DNA from: Sphingobacterium spiritivorum
GTDB lineage: Bacteria; Bacteroidota; Bacteroidia; Sphingobacteriales; Sphingobacteriaceae
Assembly (NCBI RefSeq): GCF_016725325.1
Contig: NZ_CP068083.1
Span: 5,022,001-5,086,000 of the forward strand
Length of the DNA: 64,000 nt
Reading direction: 5' to 3'
The stretch's first letter is position 1. Each line of letters starts with the position of its first letter. Of this stretch, positions 10,801-17,889 are shown one piece after another. Below the pieces are notes generated by a model. The model worked only from the letters and a program-made list of their open reading frames with translations. It was not told the origin of the DNA and made no database searches. A program made the position numbers and the translations under genes.

Positions 10801-11080
10801 TCAGTGCAACGACATTACTGGTCAGATTTCGGACTTCTACACTTCCCAGTCCGTTTCCATTGCCGTCTGCGACCTTCCCTTTGACTGTTGTCTGTTGAAA
10901 AGAAGTAGCAAACACCTGTATTCGATCTGTCACACCTAAAGCATGCGGATCTTTAACAGGATGAGTCCCCGTAGCGAAAGTAAAAGAAGGGCTAAGTGCC
11001 AGAAGTTGAATAACTGGAATGATAAAAAGATGGTTTTTTGTTTTACCAAAAAGCCTGTTCCGGTTAATGTTTGTTTTCAT
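7895..11080 (-). CDS. SusC/RagA-family TonB-linked outer-membrane transporter
   Basis: 1061 residues: signal peptide, carboxypeptidase D-like regulatory domain (VKGKVADGNGNGLGSVEVRN onward), TonB-box-like stretch ELDEVVVVGYGTQKK, plug domain (LQGLLPGLAVSQNSG, GPLIVVDGMP, SVYGSRAANGVILITTK) and a beta-barrel ending in KTFVLGLNVEL with the expected C-terminal aromatic/hydrophobic signature. It imports glycan fragments across the outer membrane with TonB energy. First gene of the minus-strand operon that ends with the lyase. A candidate GntR operator lies 19 bases before its start codon (11099-11110). Confidence 0.95.
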   Translation of the reverse strand: MKTNINRNRLFGKTKNHLFIIPVIQLLALSPSFTFATGTHPVKDPHALGVTDRIQVFATSFQQTTVKGKVADGNGNGLGSVEVRNLTSNVVALTQADGSFSIVAAPSDKLQFRLIGFLSQVKDAKDAASVTLQTSLEELDEVVVVGYGTQKKVNLTGSVASVKIDEAVTSRSMSNVSSALQGLLPGLAVSQNSGMAGNNAADLMIRGLGTVNNAGPLIVVDGMPDVSLNRININDVESVSVLKDAASASVYGSRAANGVILITTKTGNRNAKPKISASGSWTLVKPTQSFEFLSNYAKALTATQRAQAATTLPGNFQFKNGTIDQWLALSMIDPKRYPNTDWWDVILRDGKSNTYNVSVNGGGENSNYYVSFGALDEKGIQIENDFKRYNAAFNFDLKVTNTINTGVKFSGNWSKYHYNYEEGMTANSPNGLDIFTAPAGILPFDPVTGYYGGAMAYNESSQSTNPYADYLVRNRNTMNQKEAYLNGYLDWKPFQGFTAHVDYSLKYNNRFDWRADLPTRAYNFQLDDWGPRIYVGNNEPIYNVDREGYKTQLTGRLNYERKFGDHDLSVMGAYSEEFWSDRYLSASRGDRLNPLLHEIDGALNNVQTTGGSSDNEGLRSYIGRIGYIAFNKYLLETNFRVDGSSKFLKGDQYGFFPSASAGWRFTEESFFSDLKSKIALSTGKLRASYGALGNNSGVGRYEQQELLTASNYISGGVPVIGLTNKKFINYNLTWERTNVLNLGMDLVFFNNRLSWEVDYYDRLTKGMNRPSDVSIHLSGAYIAPRRNIGDMRNRGVESNLTWTDRKQDFQYMVNFNFSKNSNRLLSWNEQLPKGSTFLDMPYNFVYAFESLGIAQTWEDVYKAAPQGASPGDVLIKDVNGDGKIDINDRVAYPKSQLGRPSTNYALRGSASWKGFDFAFLLQGATGRKEFWMNRINSPFIGTTNQAITEDQWNNTWNLDNRDADYPRLLPSTLGSTSTSNYLSTHWLQDLSYLRVKNIQVGYTFSKGLVKRMGVNKLRVYGSADNLAVITSFKGLDPEKSSYANDAYPITKTFVLGLNVEL

Positions 11081-11098
11081 TATTTATCATGGTTTATA

Positions 11099-11110
11099 AT
11101 TGTAAACATT
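11099..11110. promoter_or_regulatory. Candidate GntR operator near susC
   Basis: ATTGTAAACATT, two mismatches from the palindrome next to the GntR gene. It is 19 bases upstream of the susC start codon, a position suited to blocking transcription elongation or initiation. Confidence 0.5.
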
Positions 11111-11401
11111 TTGAAAATTTACTGGACCCGTCATCCAGACTGATAAAAAGAGATCATTTTATCTTGACAATAAGGTAATTATCTAGTGATCATAGGCCTC
11201 CTTTCCATAGGTAATTATCGGTTTATCGATTTTCAGGTAACATTTTTACTTTTTTCTCTCCTATGATCACTGCCTTATTTTTTAACCTGCGCTAAATAAA
11301 CAGTAAGGAATGGTATGAGATAAAAAAGTACTGTAAAATACTGTCGGTTCTCCATAATTTAGGATATAAGTATATCCTTTCATAAACATTATTTCAACAA
11401 T

Positions 11402-11413
11402 AATGTATACAAT
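11402..11413. promoter_or_regulatory. Candidate GntR operator
   Basis: AATGTATACAAT, one mismatch from the perfect palindrome at 1561-1572, in the middle of the divergent region. Confidence 0.55.
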
Positions 11414-11424
11414 TATATCAATAA

Positions 11425-11436
11425 TTTGTAAACAAC
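11425..11436. promoter_or_regulatory. Candidate GntR operator
   Basis: TTTGTAAACAAC; the core TTGTAAACAA (11426-11435) has one mismatch to the reference core. It starts 23 bases after the previous site, about two helical turns, so paired dimers on one DNA face are possible. Confidence 0.45.
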
Positions 11437-11558
11437 AAAAATTATTTATTTATTTTTTTCATTTAGAAAGAATCAAACCTCAAACCTATCTATCAGAAGA
11501 AATCAAATCGTATATTTCTACTTCAGATCATATAAGCATTTGTAACAGCATATTTAAT

Positions 11559-11570
11559 ATTGTAAACAAA
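11559..11570. promoter_or_regulatory. Candidate GntR operator
   Basis: ATTGTAAACAAA with core TTGTAAACAA (11560-11569). It starts 23 bases before the perfect site at 11582, the same spacing as the pair at 11402/11425. Confidence 0.5.
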
Positions 11571-11581
11571 TAAAGTTTAAA

Positions 11582-11593
11582 ATTGTATACAAT
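11582..11593. promoter_or_regulatory. Candidate GntR operator at the dehydrogenase promoter
   Basis: ATTGTATACAAT, identical to the palindrome at the GntR start codon. It ends four bases before the -33 TTTG of the promoter for the plus-strand operon. Confidence 0.7.
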
Positions 11594-11597
11594 ATTA

Positions 11598-11628
11598 TTT
11601 GATTTTCTCAGATTAATATTTACATTTG
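11598..11628 (+). promoter_or_regulatory. Promoter of the PQQ dehydrogenase operon
   Basis: TTTG (11598-11601), 19-base spacer, TACATTTG (11621-11628): a full match to the Bacteroidota -33/-7 pattern. Transcription would start near 11635, leaving a leader of about 58 bases before the ATG at 11693. Confidence 0.7.
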
Positions 11629-11692
11629 ACTCAACAATTGAGGCATTATCTTTTACCTGAGGAGAGATGCCCGTAAACCTGAAATTTGATAC

Positions 11693-13201
11693 ATGCTTAA
11701 ATTTAACCTCTTTATTATAGTTGCTGCTAGTGTGTTTATAGCATCCTGTGGACCTGAAAAACTACCGGAAAACGTCGAATTTGTGCAATTACAGCAGACT
11801 GTATTGTCATTGACAAAAGAAGCAGACAGTCTGGATGTTCCCTGGGATTTACAATATGATAAGGCCGCTCATGCGATTATATTTTCGGAAATAGCCGGCA
11901 AAATCAAAAAACTGGATATTAAAACATCAAAAGTTGAAAACCTGATGACTATCCCGGAAGTATATCATCAACGTACACTGGGATTACTGGGAATGGCTTT
12001 ATTGCAGGAAAAAGACACTCCTTCTTATCTGTATCTTTCTTATACATCCAAATCCAAAGACAGCATATTTTCAAATCTGGTGCGTTATGATTACAGCACA
12101 ACCAGTAAACTGAGCAATCCCAAGACACTGCTCAAAATCCCCGGAAATACGGGACATAACGGCTCCCGCATAATAATAACACAAGATCAGAAAATAATCT
12201 GGGCTACAGGTGATGCGGCCAGCGATACGTATGCACAGGATAGCACCTCTCTCAACGGTAAGATTCTGCGCCTCAATCCGGACGGATCTATCCCGAAAGA
12301 CAATCCGATCCCAGGCAGCTATGTCTATGCATGGGGATTCAGAAATATGCAGGGACTGACACAGTCTCCTTCCGGAAATATCTACACTTCAGAACATGGT
12401 GATGCTATAGAAGACGAAATAAACCTCATACGCCCCCTGCACAACTATGGCTGGCCACAGATAGAAGGTATGCACGATACGGAAACGGAAAAAGCGATTG
12501 CTAAAAAATCTCTGCGTACAGAGCCTGTCCGCTCATGGACACCGGTTATCGCCCCGGCAGGACTGGCTTACTATGACCATGATGCTATCCCGGAATGGAA
12601 AAACTCATTGCTGTTAACGACACTGAAAAGTCAGTCTTTACGCATACTGAAACTCTCGGGTAACGGCAACCGCATTACAGATGAAGATATAGTATTTGCA
12701 GACAAGCTCGGCCGGCTGAGATCCGTACTGGTTCTGCCTAATGGGGACATTTATTTTTGCAGCAGCAACAGGGACTGGAACCCACAAAAGGGATTTCCGA
12801 AACCTGACGATGATGTAATTTATAGATTAAGTAAAACAGATGTACGTCCCGAAAAAACCATCAAACCGACAAAGCCTGTTGCTCCGACGACTAAAAGTGG
12901 TCAGGAATTGTATAAAGCCTATTGTGCTTCCTGTCATAAGGAAGATGGCAGCGGTGTACTATCCTCCTTTCCTCCTCTGAAACAATCCACCCTTGTCAAC
13001 GGAGCTCCTGATCCGCTGATCCATATTCTGTTAAAGGGATTAACAAACAAAAATACAGGCAAAGTGCAATATGAAGGTGCAATGCCCTCCTTTTCCTTTC
13101 TTCAGGATGAAGAGATTGCATCTATTGCGACTTATATCCGCAGCAATTTTAACAACAAGGCAAGTGCCATCTCTGCTATCCAAGTAAAATCTAACCGATA
13201 A
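11693..13201 (+). CDS. Lipoprotein PQQ-type sugar dehydrogenase fused to cytochrome c
   Basis: 502 residues. A lipobox (IASC, Cys19) is followed by a soluble glucose/sorbosone dehydrogenase-type beta-propeller (about 45-375) with LDVPWDLQYD, GNTGHNGSRI, AWGFRNMQGL and TSEHGD, motifs of the PQQ- and Ca-binding site. A C-terminal class I cytochrome c domain follows, with haem motif CASCH (411-415) and likely axial Met464 in GAMPSF. It would oxidise a sugar at the periplasmic face and pass electrons through its own haem to the respiratory chain. Its TAA overlaps the next ATG by one base, so it leads a four-gene operon. Whether this organism makes PQQ or takes it up cannot be seen here. Confidence 0.88.
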   Translation: MLKFNLFIIVAASVFIASCGPEKLPENVEFVQLQQTVLSLTKEADSLDVPWDLQYDKAAHAIIFSEIAGKIKKLDIKTSKVENLMTIPEVYHQRTLGLLGMALLQEKDTPSYLYLSYTSKSKDSIFSNLVRYDYSTTSKLSNPKTLLKIPGNTGHNGSRIIITQDQKIIWATGDAASDTYAQDSTSLNGKILRLNPDGSIPKDNPIPGSYVYAWGFRNMQGLTQSPSGNIYTSEHGDAIEDEINLIRPLHNYGWPQIEGMHDTETEKAIAKKSLRTEPVRSWTPVIAPAGLAYYDHDAIPEWKNSLLLTTLKSQSLRILKLSGNGNRITDEDIVFADKLGRLRSVLVLPNGDIYFCSSNRDWNPQKGFPKPDDDVIYRLSKTDVRPEKTIKPTKPVAPTTKSGQELYKAYCASCHKEDGSGVLSSFPPLKQSTLVNGAPDPLIHILLKGLTNKNTGKVQYEGAMPSFSFLQDEEIASIATYIRSNFNNKASAISAIQVKSNR

Positions 13202-14433
13202 TGTCAACACAACCTACAAACTCTCCGAAGGCTAAGATACACTGGCTTTCTGTGCTCGGCCCCGGTATTATTACCGCAGCACTGGTATTTGGTCCGAGTA
13301 AAATGACCATTACTTCTAAAATGGGTGCCGACTATGGCTACGACCTGCTATGGGTTATCATTCTGGCCATTTTCTTTATGATGGTCTTCACGACTATGGC
13401 CGCAAGGATAGGTGCTCAGAATAGGGAATCGCTGCTTACCCTGATAAGAAATAAATTCGGAAAGCCTGTAGCTATATTTATTGGTCTGGGGATATTTCTG
13501 GTCGCCATATCATTCCAGTCAGGCAATTCTACCGGTGTGGCCATATCAGTAGGTGAAGCCACAGGATCCAATCCGAAAATCTGGATAGTGGTATTCAATG
13601 TTGTCGGGATTCTATTGTTATTCTTTCGTTCCTTTTATAAAGTACTGGAAAAACTTATGTTGGTATTGATTATCATCATGTTATTTTCATTTCTTACGAC
13701 CGCTATACTTGTACAGCCTAATCTGATCGATATGAGCAAAGGAATTATTCCTAGCATACCAGATGGCTCGATGGTACTCATTATTGCATTTATCGCCTCC
13801 TGTTTTTCACTTGTGGGTGCCTTTTATCAATCTTATCTGGTACAGGAGCGTAAAAAAATGGTTACTTCCGATCAGCAAAATGGCACAGAAATGCTTGGAA
13901 GTCGGGTCGGCATTATTATTCTGGGCATCATGAGTACAGGCGTATTGGTATGTGCGGCTAATATTCTGCATCCTCAAGGCATCAAAGTTAACTCAGCGAC
14001 TGAAATGGGGAAAGCCTTAGAACCTTTATTCGGAGACTATGCTTCTCAGTTATTTTATATCGGACTGTTCGGAGCATCCTTTTCTTCCCTGATCGGAAAT
14101 GCGGTATTGGGAGGTTCTCTTTTAGGCGATACATTCGGATATGGCAACAATCTGAATAATAAAATGGTTAAATTATTTATTTCCATTGTCATGATTTTTG
14201 GGTCTGTTATCGCACTTGTATTTGGTAAACTTCCTCTTGAGCTGATTGTCTTTGCGCAGAGTATTACCACCCTACTCGTTCCGTTTATCGGCTTCACTTT
14301 ATATCTCATAGGGAATGATAAAACGCTGATGAAGGAACGTGTCAACTCTACATCAACCAAAATATGGGGTGCTTTGGGTCTGATCCTGATTATAGGTCTG
14401 GCTATAAGTAACCTGATCACTTTAATAAAATAA
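13201..14433 (+). CDS. Nramp-fold transporter lacking both metal-binding motifs
   Basis: 410 residues, about 11 membrane segments, clearly alignable with Nramp/MntH: LGPGIITAALVFGPSKMT...YGYDLLWV matches LMGPAFIAAIGYIDPGNFA...FGYQLLWV of MntH. The TM1 motif DPGN is GPSK here (residues 31-34), so the coordinating Asp and Asn are gone. In TM6 the MPH motif is replaced by SLV within CFSLVGAFYQSYLVQ. A metal transport role is therefore unlikely. Its place between a sugar dehydrogenase and sugar-acid-type enzymes suggests import of an organic product, which is inference. The next gene starts five bases after its stop codon. Confidence 0.85.
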   Translation: MSTQPTNSPKAKIHWLSVLGPGIITAALVFGPSKMTITSKMGADYGYDLLWVIILAIFFMMVFTTMAARIGAQNRESLLTLIRNKFGKPVAIFIGLGIFLVAISFQSGNSTGVAISVGEATGSNPKIWIVVFNVVGILLLFFRSFYKVLEKLMLVLIIIMLFSFLTTAILVQPNLIDMSKGIIPSIPDGSMVLIIAFIASCFSLVGAFYQSYLVQERKKMVTSDQQNGTEMLGSRVGIIILGIMSTGVLVCAANILHPQGIKVNSATEMGKALEPLFGDYASQLFYIGLFGASFSSLIGNAVLGGSLLGDTFGYGNNLNNKMVKLFISIVMIFGSVIALVFGKLPLELIVFAQSITTLLVPFIGFTLYLIGNDKTLMKERVNSTSTKIWGALGLILIIGLAISNLITLIK

Positions 14434-14438
14434 AGCAT

Positions 14439-15458
14439 ATGAACAGAGACTTAGTTCAATTAGAAGAAGAGATTCTGACTCCTTCTGCTGCATTAATTGC
14501 AGATATCAAACGTATAGAAGGTGATATTATGCTCCTCGGTATAGGGGGCAAAATGGGACCAAGCATGGGCAGACTGGCTGTACGTGCCATCCGCGAAGCC
14601 GGATTATCAAAACGAGTAATTGGTGTTTCCAGATTCTCAGATAACAAGGTTAAATCAGAATTAGAGGCTTATGGCATCGAAACCATATCCTGCAACCTCC
14701 TCAATCCGGAAGAATTGAAACAGCTCCCTCAGATACCTAATATTATTTACCTAGCCGGACACAAATTCGGCACCACAGGAAATGAAGATTTTACATGGGC
14801 GATGAATACTTATCTGCCGGGCATGGTTGCTCAGCATTTCAGGAATTCTAAAATTGTCGCCTTTTCTTCCGGAAATGTACTTCCCTTTGTCCCGGTCACA
14901 TCAGGAGGCGTATCGGAAGAATCTTCACCGGAGCCTGTCGGAGAGTATGCACAATCCTGTCTGGGACGGGAAAGGATTTTCCAGTATTTCTCAAAAAAGA
15001 ACCAGACAGATGTACTGATCTACAGACTCAACTATGCGGTAGACTTTCGTTATGGAGTATTGGTAGAAATTGCCAAAGCAGTTCTTCAGGATAAACCTAT
15101 CGATCTGCGGACTGAAAATGTAAATGTAATCTGGCAGGGAGATGCCAATGAAATTGCTTTGCGCTCCTTACTACATTGCGAAGCTCCGGCGAAGATGCTC
15201 AATGTAACCGGTCCGGAAACGTTATCTACACGTTGGGTTGCGGAACGATTTGCAGCGATATTTGGTAAAACAGTACATTTTGAACATGAGCCGGCCGGTA
15301 CAGCTCTTCTCAACAATGCTTCCGAATGTCACCGTCTGTTTGGTTATCCTAGAGTCACTATCCGTGAAGCTATAGATATCACAGCCAAATGGCTTACTGA
15401 AGGAGGTGAACTCTTCAATAAGGACACCCATTTTCAGGAGAGAGGAGGAAAATTTTAA
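14439..15458 (+). CDS. NAD-dependent epimerase/dehydratase-like SDR with altered active site
   Basis: 339 residues with an extended-SDR Rossmann fold: MLLGIGGKMGPSMG (31-44) for the nucleotide, IIYLAGHKFG, and FSSGN (142-146) supplying the serine position. The catalytic YxxxK reads YAQSC (170-174), so Tyr170 is kept but the Lys is Cys174. An N-terminal extension of about 28 residues precedes the first strand. It may epimerise, dehydrate or only bind a sugar-acid derivative with an unusual mechanism. Stop and the next start overlap (TAATG), so it is co-translated with the aldolase-like gene. Confidence 0.82.
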   Translation: MNRDLVQLEEEILTPSAALIADIKRIEGDIMLLGIGGKMGPSMGRLAVRAIREAGLSKRVIGVSRFSDNKVKSELEAYGIETISCNLLNPEELKQLPQIPNIIYLAGHKFGTTGNEDFTWAMNTYLPGMVAQHFRNSKIVAFSSGNVLPFVPVTSGGVSEESSPEPVGEYAQSCLGRERIFQYFSKKNQTDVLIYRLNYAVDFRYGVLVEIAKAVLQDKPIDLRTENVNVIWQGDANEIALRSLLHCEAPAKMLNVTGPETLSTRWVAERFAAIFGKTVHFEHEPAGTALLNNASECHRLFGYPRVTIREAIDITAKWLTEGGELFNKDTHFQERGGKF

Positions 15459-16516
15459 TGAAAAAATTAGATCCTGTCTTAAAAAAGCTTTTACACGAAG
15501 GCACTGTCATTCCTGCACATCCGCTAGCCTTGCATGAAGATCGCAGTATCGATGAAGAAGGTCAGCGTCTGTTGTCCAGATACTATATGGCGAGTGGTGC
15601 CGGAGGTATCGCAGTAGCGGTACATTCGACTCAGTTTGAAATTCGCGATCCGAAGATCAATCTCTTCGAAACCGTACTTCAGTGGGCAGCAGAAGAAGTA
15701 CAAAAAGCAGACTTAGAACGCCCCTTTATTAAAGTAGCGGGTATCTGCGGACCTACAGAACAAGCTATACGGGAAGCAGAGACTGCTGTACGATACAACT
15801 ATGACATTGGCCTGCTGAGTATGGGTGGATTGCAGGACTGGACGGAAGAACAGATTCTGGATCGGGTACGCAAAGTCGCTGCTATCATTCCTGTATTTGG
15901 CTTTTATCTACAGCCATCCGTAGGCGGAAGAATATTCTCGTATGCATTCTGGCAGGAATTTGTAGAGATTGACAATGTAGAAGCCATTAAATGTGCTTCG
16001 TTCAACCGCTACCAGACTTTAGATGTAATGCGGGCACTGGCCAATTCATCCCGAAGAAATGATGTTGCTATGTATACCGGCAACGACGACAATATTATTG
16101 CTGATTTGCTATCGGCTTACCGGTTTACTGTAAACGGAGAGCGTATAGAAATTAACTTTAAAGGAGGTCTGCTTGGTCACTGGGCTGTATGGACGCAGAA
16201 GGCTGTGGCGCTGATGGAAGAAATAAAGGAATACCGTAAACACAAAACCAATGAAAAAGCAGACGATCTGCTATCCCGAAATATAGAAGTGACCGATGCC
16301 AATGCTGCATTTTTTGACCCTGCACACCACTTTCATGGGTGTATCCCCGGCATTCATGAAGTATTGAGACGACAAGGCCTGATGAAAGGTATATGGTGTC
16401 TCAATCCAAATGAAAAACTGTCCACCGGACAAAAAGAAGAAATTGACAGGATATATATGGAATATCCACATCTGAATGATGATAAATTCGTTCAGGAATT
16501 TTTAAAGAAGAACTAA
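15458..16516 (+). CDS. DHDPS/N-acetylneuraminate lyase-family aldolase-like protein
   Basis: 352 residues, a class I aldolase TIM barrel of the dihydrodipicolinate synthase superfamily, some 50 longer than the usual 300. The Schiff-base lysine is in VEAIKCASFNR (Lys178) and the proton-relay tyrosine in GFYLQPSVGG (Tyr150). An early GAGGIAVAVHSTQF replaces the usual GTTGE phosphate/pyruvate motif, so the alpha-keto acid pocket probably differs from that of lysine-biosynthesis DapA. Last gene of the operon; a retro-aldol or dehydratase step on a sugar acid is the likeliest role. A strong terminator follows directly. Confidence 0.82.
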   Translation: MKKLDPVLKKLLHEGTVIPAHPLALHEDRSIDEEGQRLLSRYYMASGAGGIAVAVHSTQFEIRDPKINLFETVLQWAAEEVQKADLERPFIKVAGICGPTEQAIREAETAVRYNYDIGLLSMGGLQDWTEEQILDRVRKVAAIIPVFGFYLQPSVGGRIFSYAFWQEFVEIDNVEAIKCASFNRYQTLDVMRALANSSRRNDVAMYTGNDDNIIADLLSAYRFTVNGERIEINFKGGLLGHWAVWTQKAVALMEEIKEYRKHKTNEKADDLLSRNIEVTDANAAFFDPAHHFHGCIPGIHEVLRRQGLMKGIWCLNPNEKLSTGQKEEIDRIYMEYPHLNDDKFVQEFLKKN

Positions 16517-16555
16517 AAAAGAGAAGGTGACTCAAAAGGTCACCTTCTCTTTTTT
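16515..16555 (+). terminator. Intrinsic terminator of the dehydrogenase/aldolase operon
   Basis: Perfect 11-bp stem GAGAAGGTGAC (16521-16531) / GTCACCTTCTC (16539-16549) with a 7-base loop, T run 16550-16555 and a matching A run before it, so it can work on both strands. It overlaps the stop codon of the aldolase-like gene. Confidence 0.9.
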
Positions 16556-16633
16556 AATATCATTATCCTGATCTGGTTTAAGAATTCAAGACCAAAAATA
16601 TAAGGCTAACTCCTTTTCTGTAATTGACAGTTT

Positions 16634-17380
16634 CTACTTGAACCGGCTTATTATACCCCATATTATACCAAAAACCATAGAAAGCAACACATAGGACACC
16701 GGAATCATTATACTTCTTATGATTATCCCTCTCCTGGAATATCCGGATTCCGAAAAAAACTGATAATACACCCACACCGTATAAATCAACATGGATATAC
16801 TGAGAACAGTATAATATAAAAAGAAAAGTACTGTTTTGTCGGTATAGAAAACGGTAAGAATTGTAAATAGCAAACCGATAACTAACTCGGCCGCAGATTT
16901 ATATGAATTCAAAACCAAATGCTCGGAGTAATTGAATTTAGCTTTCCGAAACCATAAAAAACTAAACAAGGAATATAACGGAATCGTAACTAACGGAACG
17001 AGCTTAGGATATTTAGTTAAAATCCTCTCAATCGGTCCTGTTGCTTCACGGCTCTGCTCCGGCATCAGATCACTTAATTTGATATCTGAATAATGTCCGA
17101 TAATCCCTGACACCGCCACGACGATCAGTATAAGGGTGACAAAACTAAAATAACCAACCCGCTTCCCTAGTATATACTCTCTTATACTGTGACCCGGACG
17201 GGTAAATAATTCCTTAATAGTAAACAAAATTCCCCTGTCCACATGCCATACACCATGAACCAGATCATGTTCAAAAAAATGTTTGAGAGAATATCGGTGT
17301 GTACTGCTCTTCTGCCCACAGCTTTTACAGTAATTTCCGACTATTTCATCGTGACAATTCAGGCAATTCTTTTCTATCAT
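16634..17380 (-). CDS. DUF3667 zinc-ribbon membrane protein
   Basis: 248 residues. The N-terminus has a zinc ribbon with Cys6, Cys9, Cys18 and Cys21 (CLNC...YCKSCGQ), then the DUF3667 signature HVDRGILFTIKELFTRPGHSIREYILGKRVGYF, cut here into recognisable pieces, and about five membrane segments in the rest. Function of the family is unknown. It lies 13 bases downstream of a small membrane-protein gene and the two are likely co-transcribed. Confidence 0.8.
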   Translation of the reverse strand: MIEKNCLNCHDEIVGNYCKSCGQKSSTHRYSLKHFFEHDLVHGVWHVDRGILFTIKELFTRPGHSIREYILGKRVGYFSFVTLILIVVAVSGIIGHYSDIKLSDLMPEQSREATGPIERILTKYPKLVPLVTIPLYSLFSFLWFRKAKFNYSEHLVLNSYKSAAELVIGLLFTILTVFYTDKTVLFFLYYTVLSISMLIYTVWVYYQFFSESGYSRRGIIIRSIMIPVSYVLLSMVFGIIWGIISRFK

Positions 17381-17393
17381 TTGGTTTGTAATT

Positions 17394-17642
17394 CTATGTA
17401 ATTGATCTGTTTTTAATCTCGGTATTCAACACTTTCAATACGCTGACCATCGGAATAAGTGTTACTGGTAACGCCGCAACAGGAATAAATAATTTCAGAG
17501 ATGATATATATAAGTAGACATATACAGCCATACCCAACATAGCAATCCACACTATTACAGCTCCGATAAGGATACCCTTTATAAGATTTTTTCTATAGGT
17601 TAATCTTTCAATGCTTAATTCCTTCAGGTTACTTTTCAGCAT
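17394..17642 (-). CDS. Small two-helix membrane protein
   Basis: 82 residues: a charged N-terminal helix, two hydrophobic segments (GILIGAVIVWIAMLGMAVYV and LFIPVAALPVTLIPMVSVL, about residues 24-44 and 51-69) and a short charged tail. Similar small Bacteroidota proteins are sometimes labelled redox-active disulfide protein 2, but no cysteine pair is present here and the label has little support. Function unknown. Confidence 0.6.
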   Translation of the reverse strand: MLKSNLKELSIERLTYRKNLIKGILIGAVIVWIAMLGMAVYVYLYISSLKLFIPVAALPVTLIPMVSVLKVLNTEIKNRSIT

Positions 17643-17889
17643 TTTCTTATTGGCAATAATGGTTAATATACATCTTCTTCGTATAGATCAGGTAATAATA
17701 AAGGCAATTTTACAGATAATGTATGATACTATGATGTATATAGCTTATCTGTATTTTTCAATAAATTCAAATCAAACTGAACTACCCTTTATTAGCCCAC
17801 AAAAATATAGTACTGATCTGAATTATACAATAAGACTGGGTAGAATACGCTTACAATTATTTAACTTTAGTATCAGTAGATTCACATAT

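Larger units (their letters stand above)
11081..11692. other. 612-base divergent control region of the glycan locus
   Basis: No open frame of note. It is AT-rich and holds five copies of a palindrome related to ATTGTATACAAT (annotated separately), one near susC, two in the middle and two near the dehydrogenase gene, plus a TTTG / TACATTTG promoter for the plus-strand operon. No equally clear promoter was found for susC; a TAGGTTTG on the minus strand (11481-11488) is a weak possibility that would give a long leader. Confidence 0.7.

Noticed and set aside
11661-11672. GGAGAGATGCCC, identical to part of the tandem-array unit
   Set aside because: Only 12 bases match, no hairpin partner is present, and it lies in the leader of the dehydrogenase gene. 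Chance cannot be excluded.
13201-14433. Calling the Nramp-fold gene mntH
   Set aside because: The DPGN and MPH metal motifs are missing, so the symbol would imply a function the sequence does not support.
17611-17889. N-terminal extension of the short AraC-type protein
   Set aside because: The translated stretch has no domain, is unlike the rest, overlaps the opposite gene's start and covers the likely promoter region; the ATG at 17890 is a better start.
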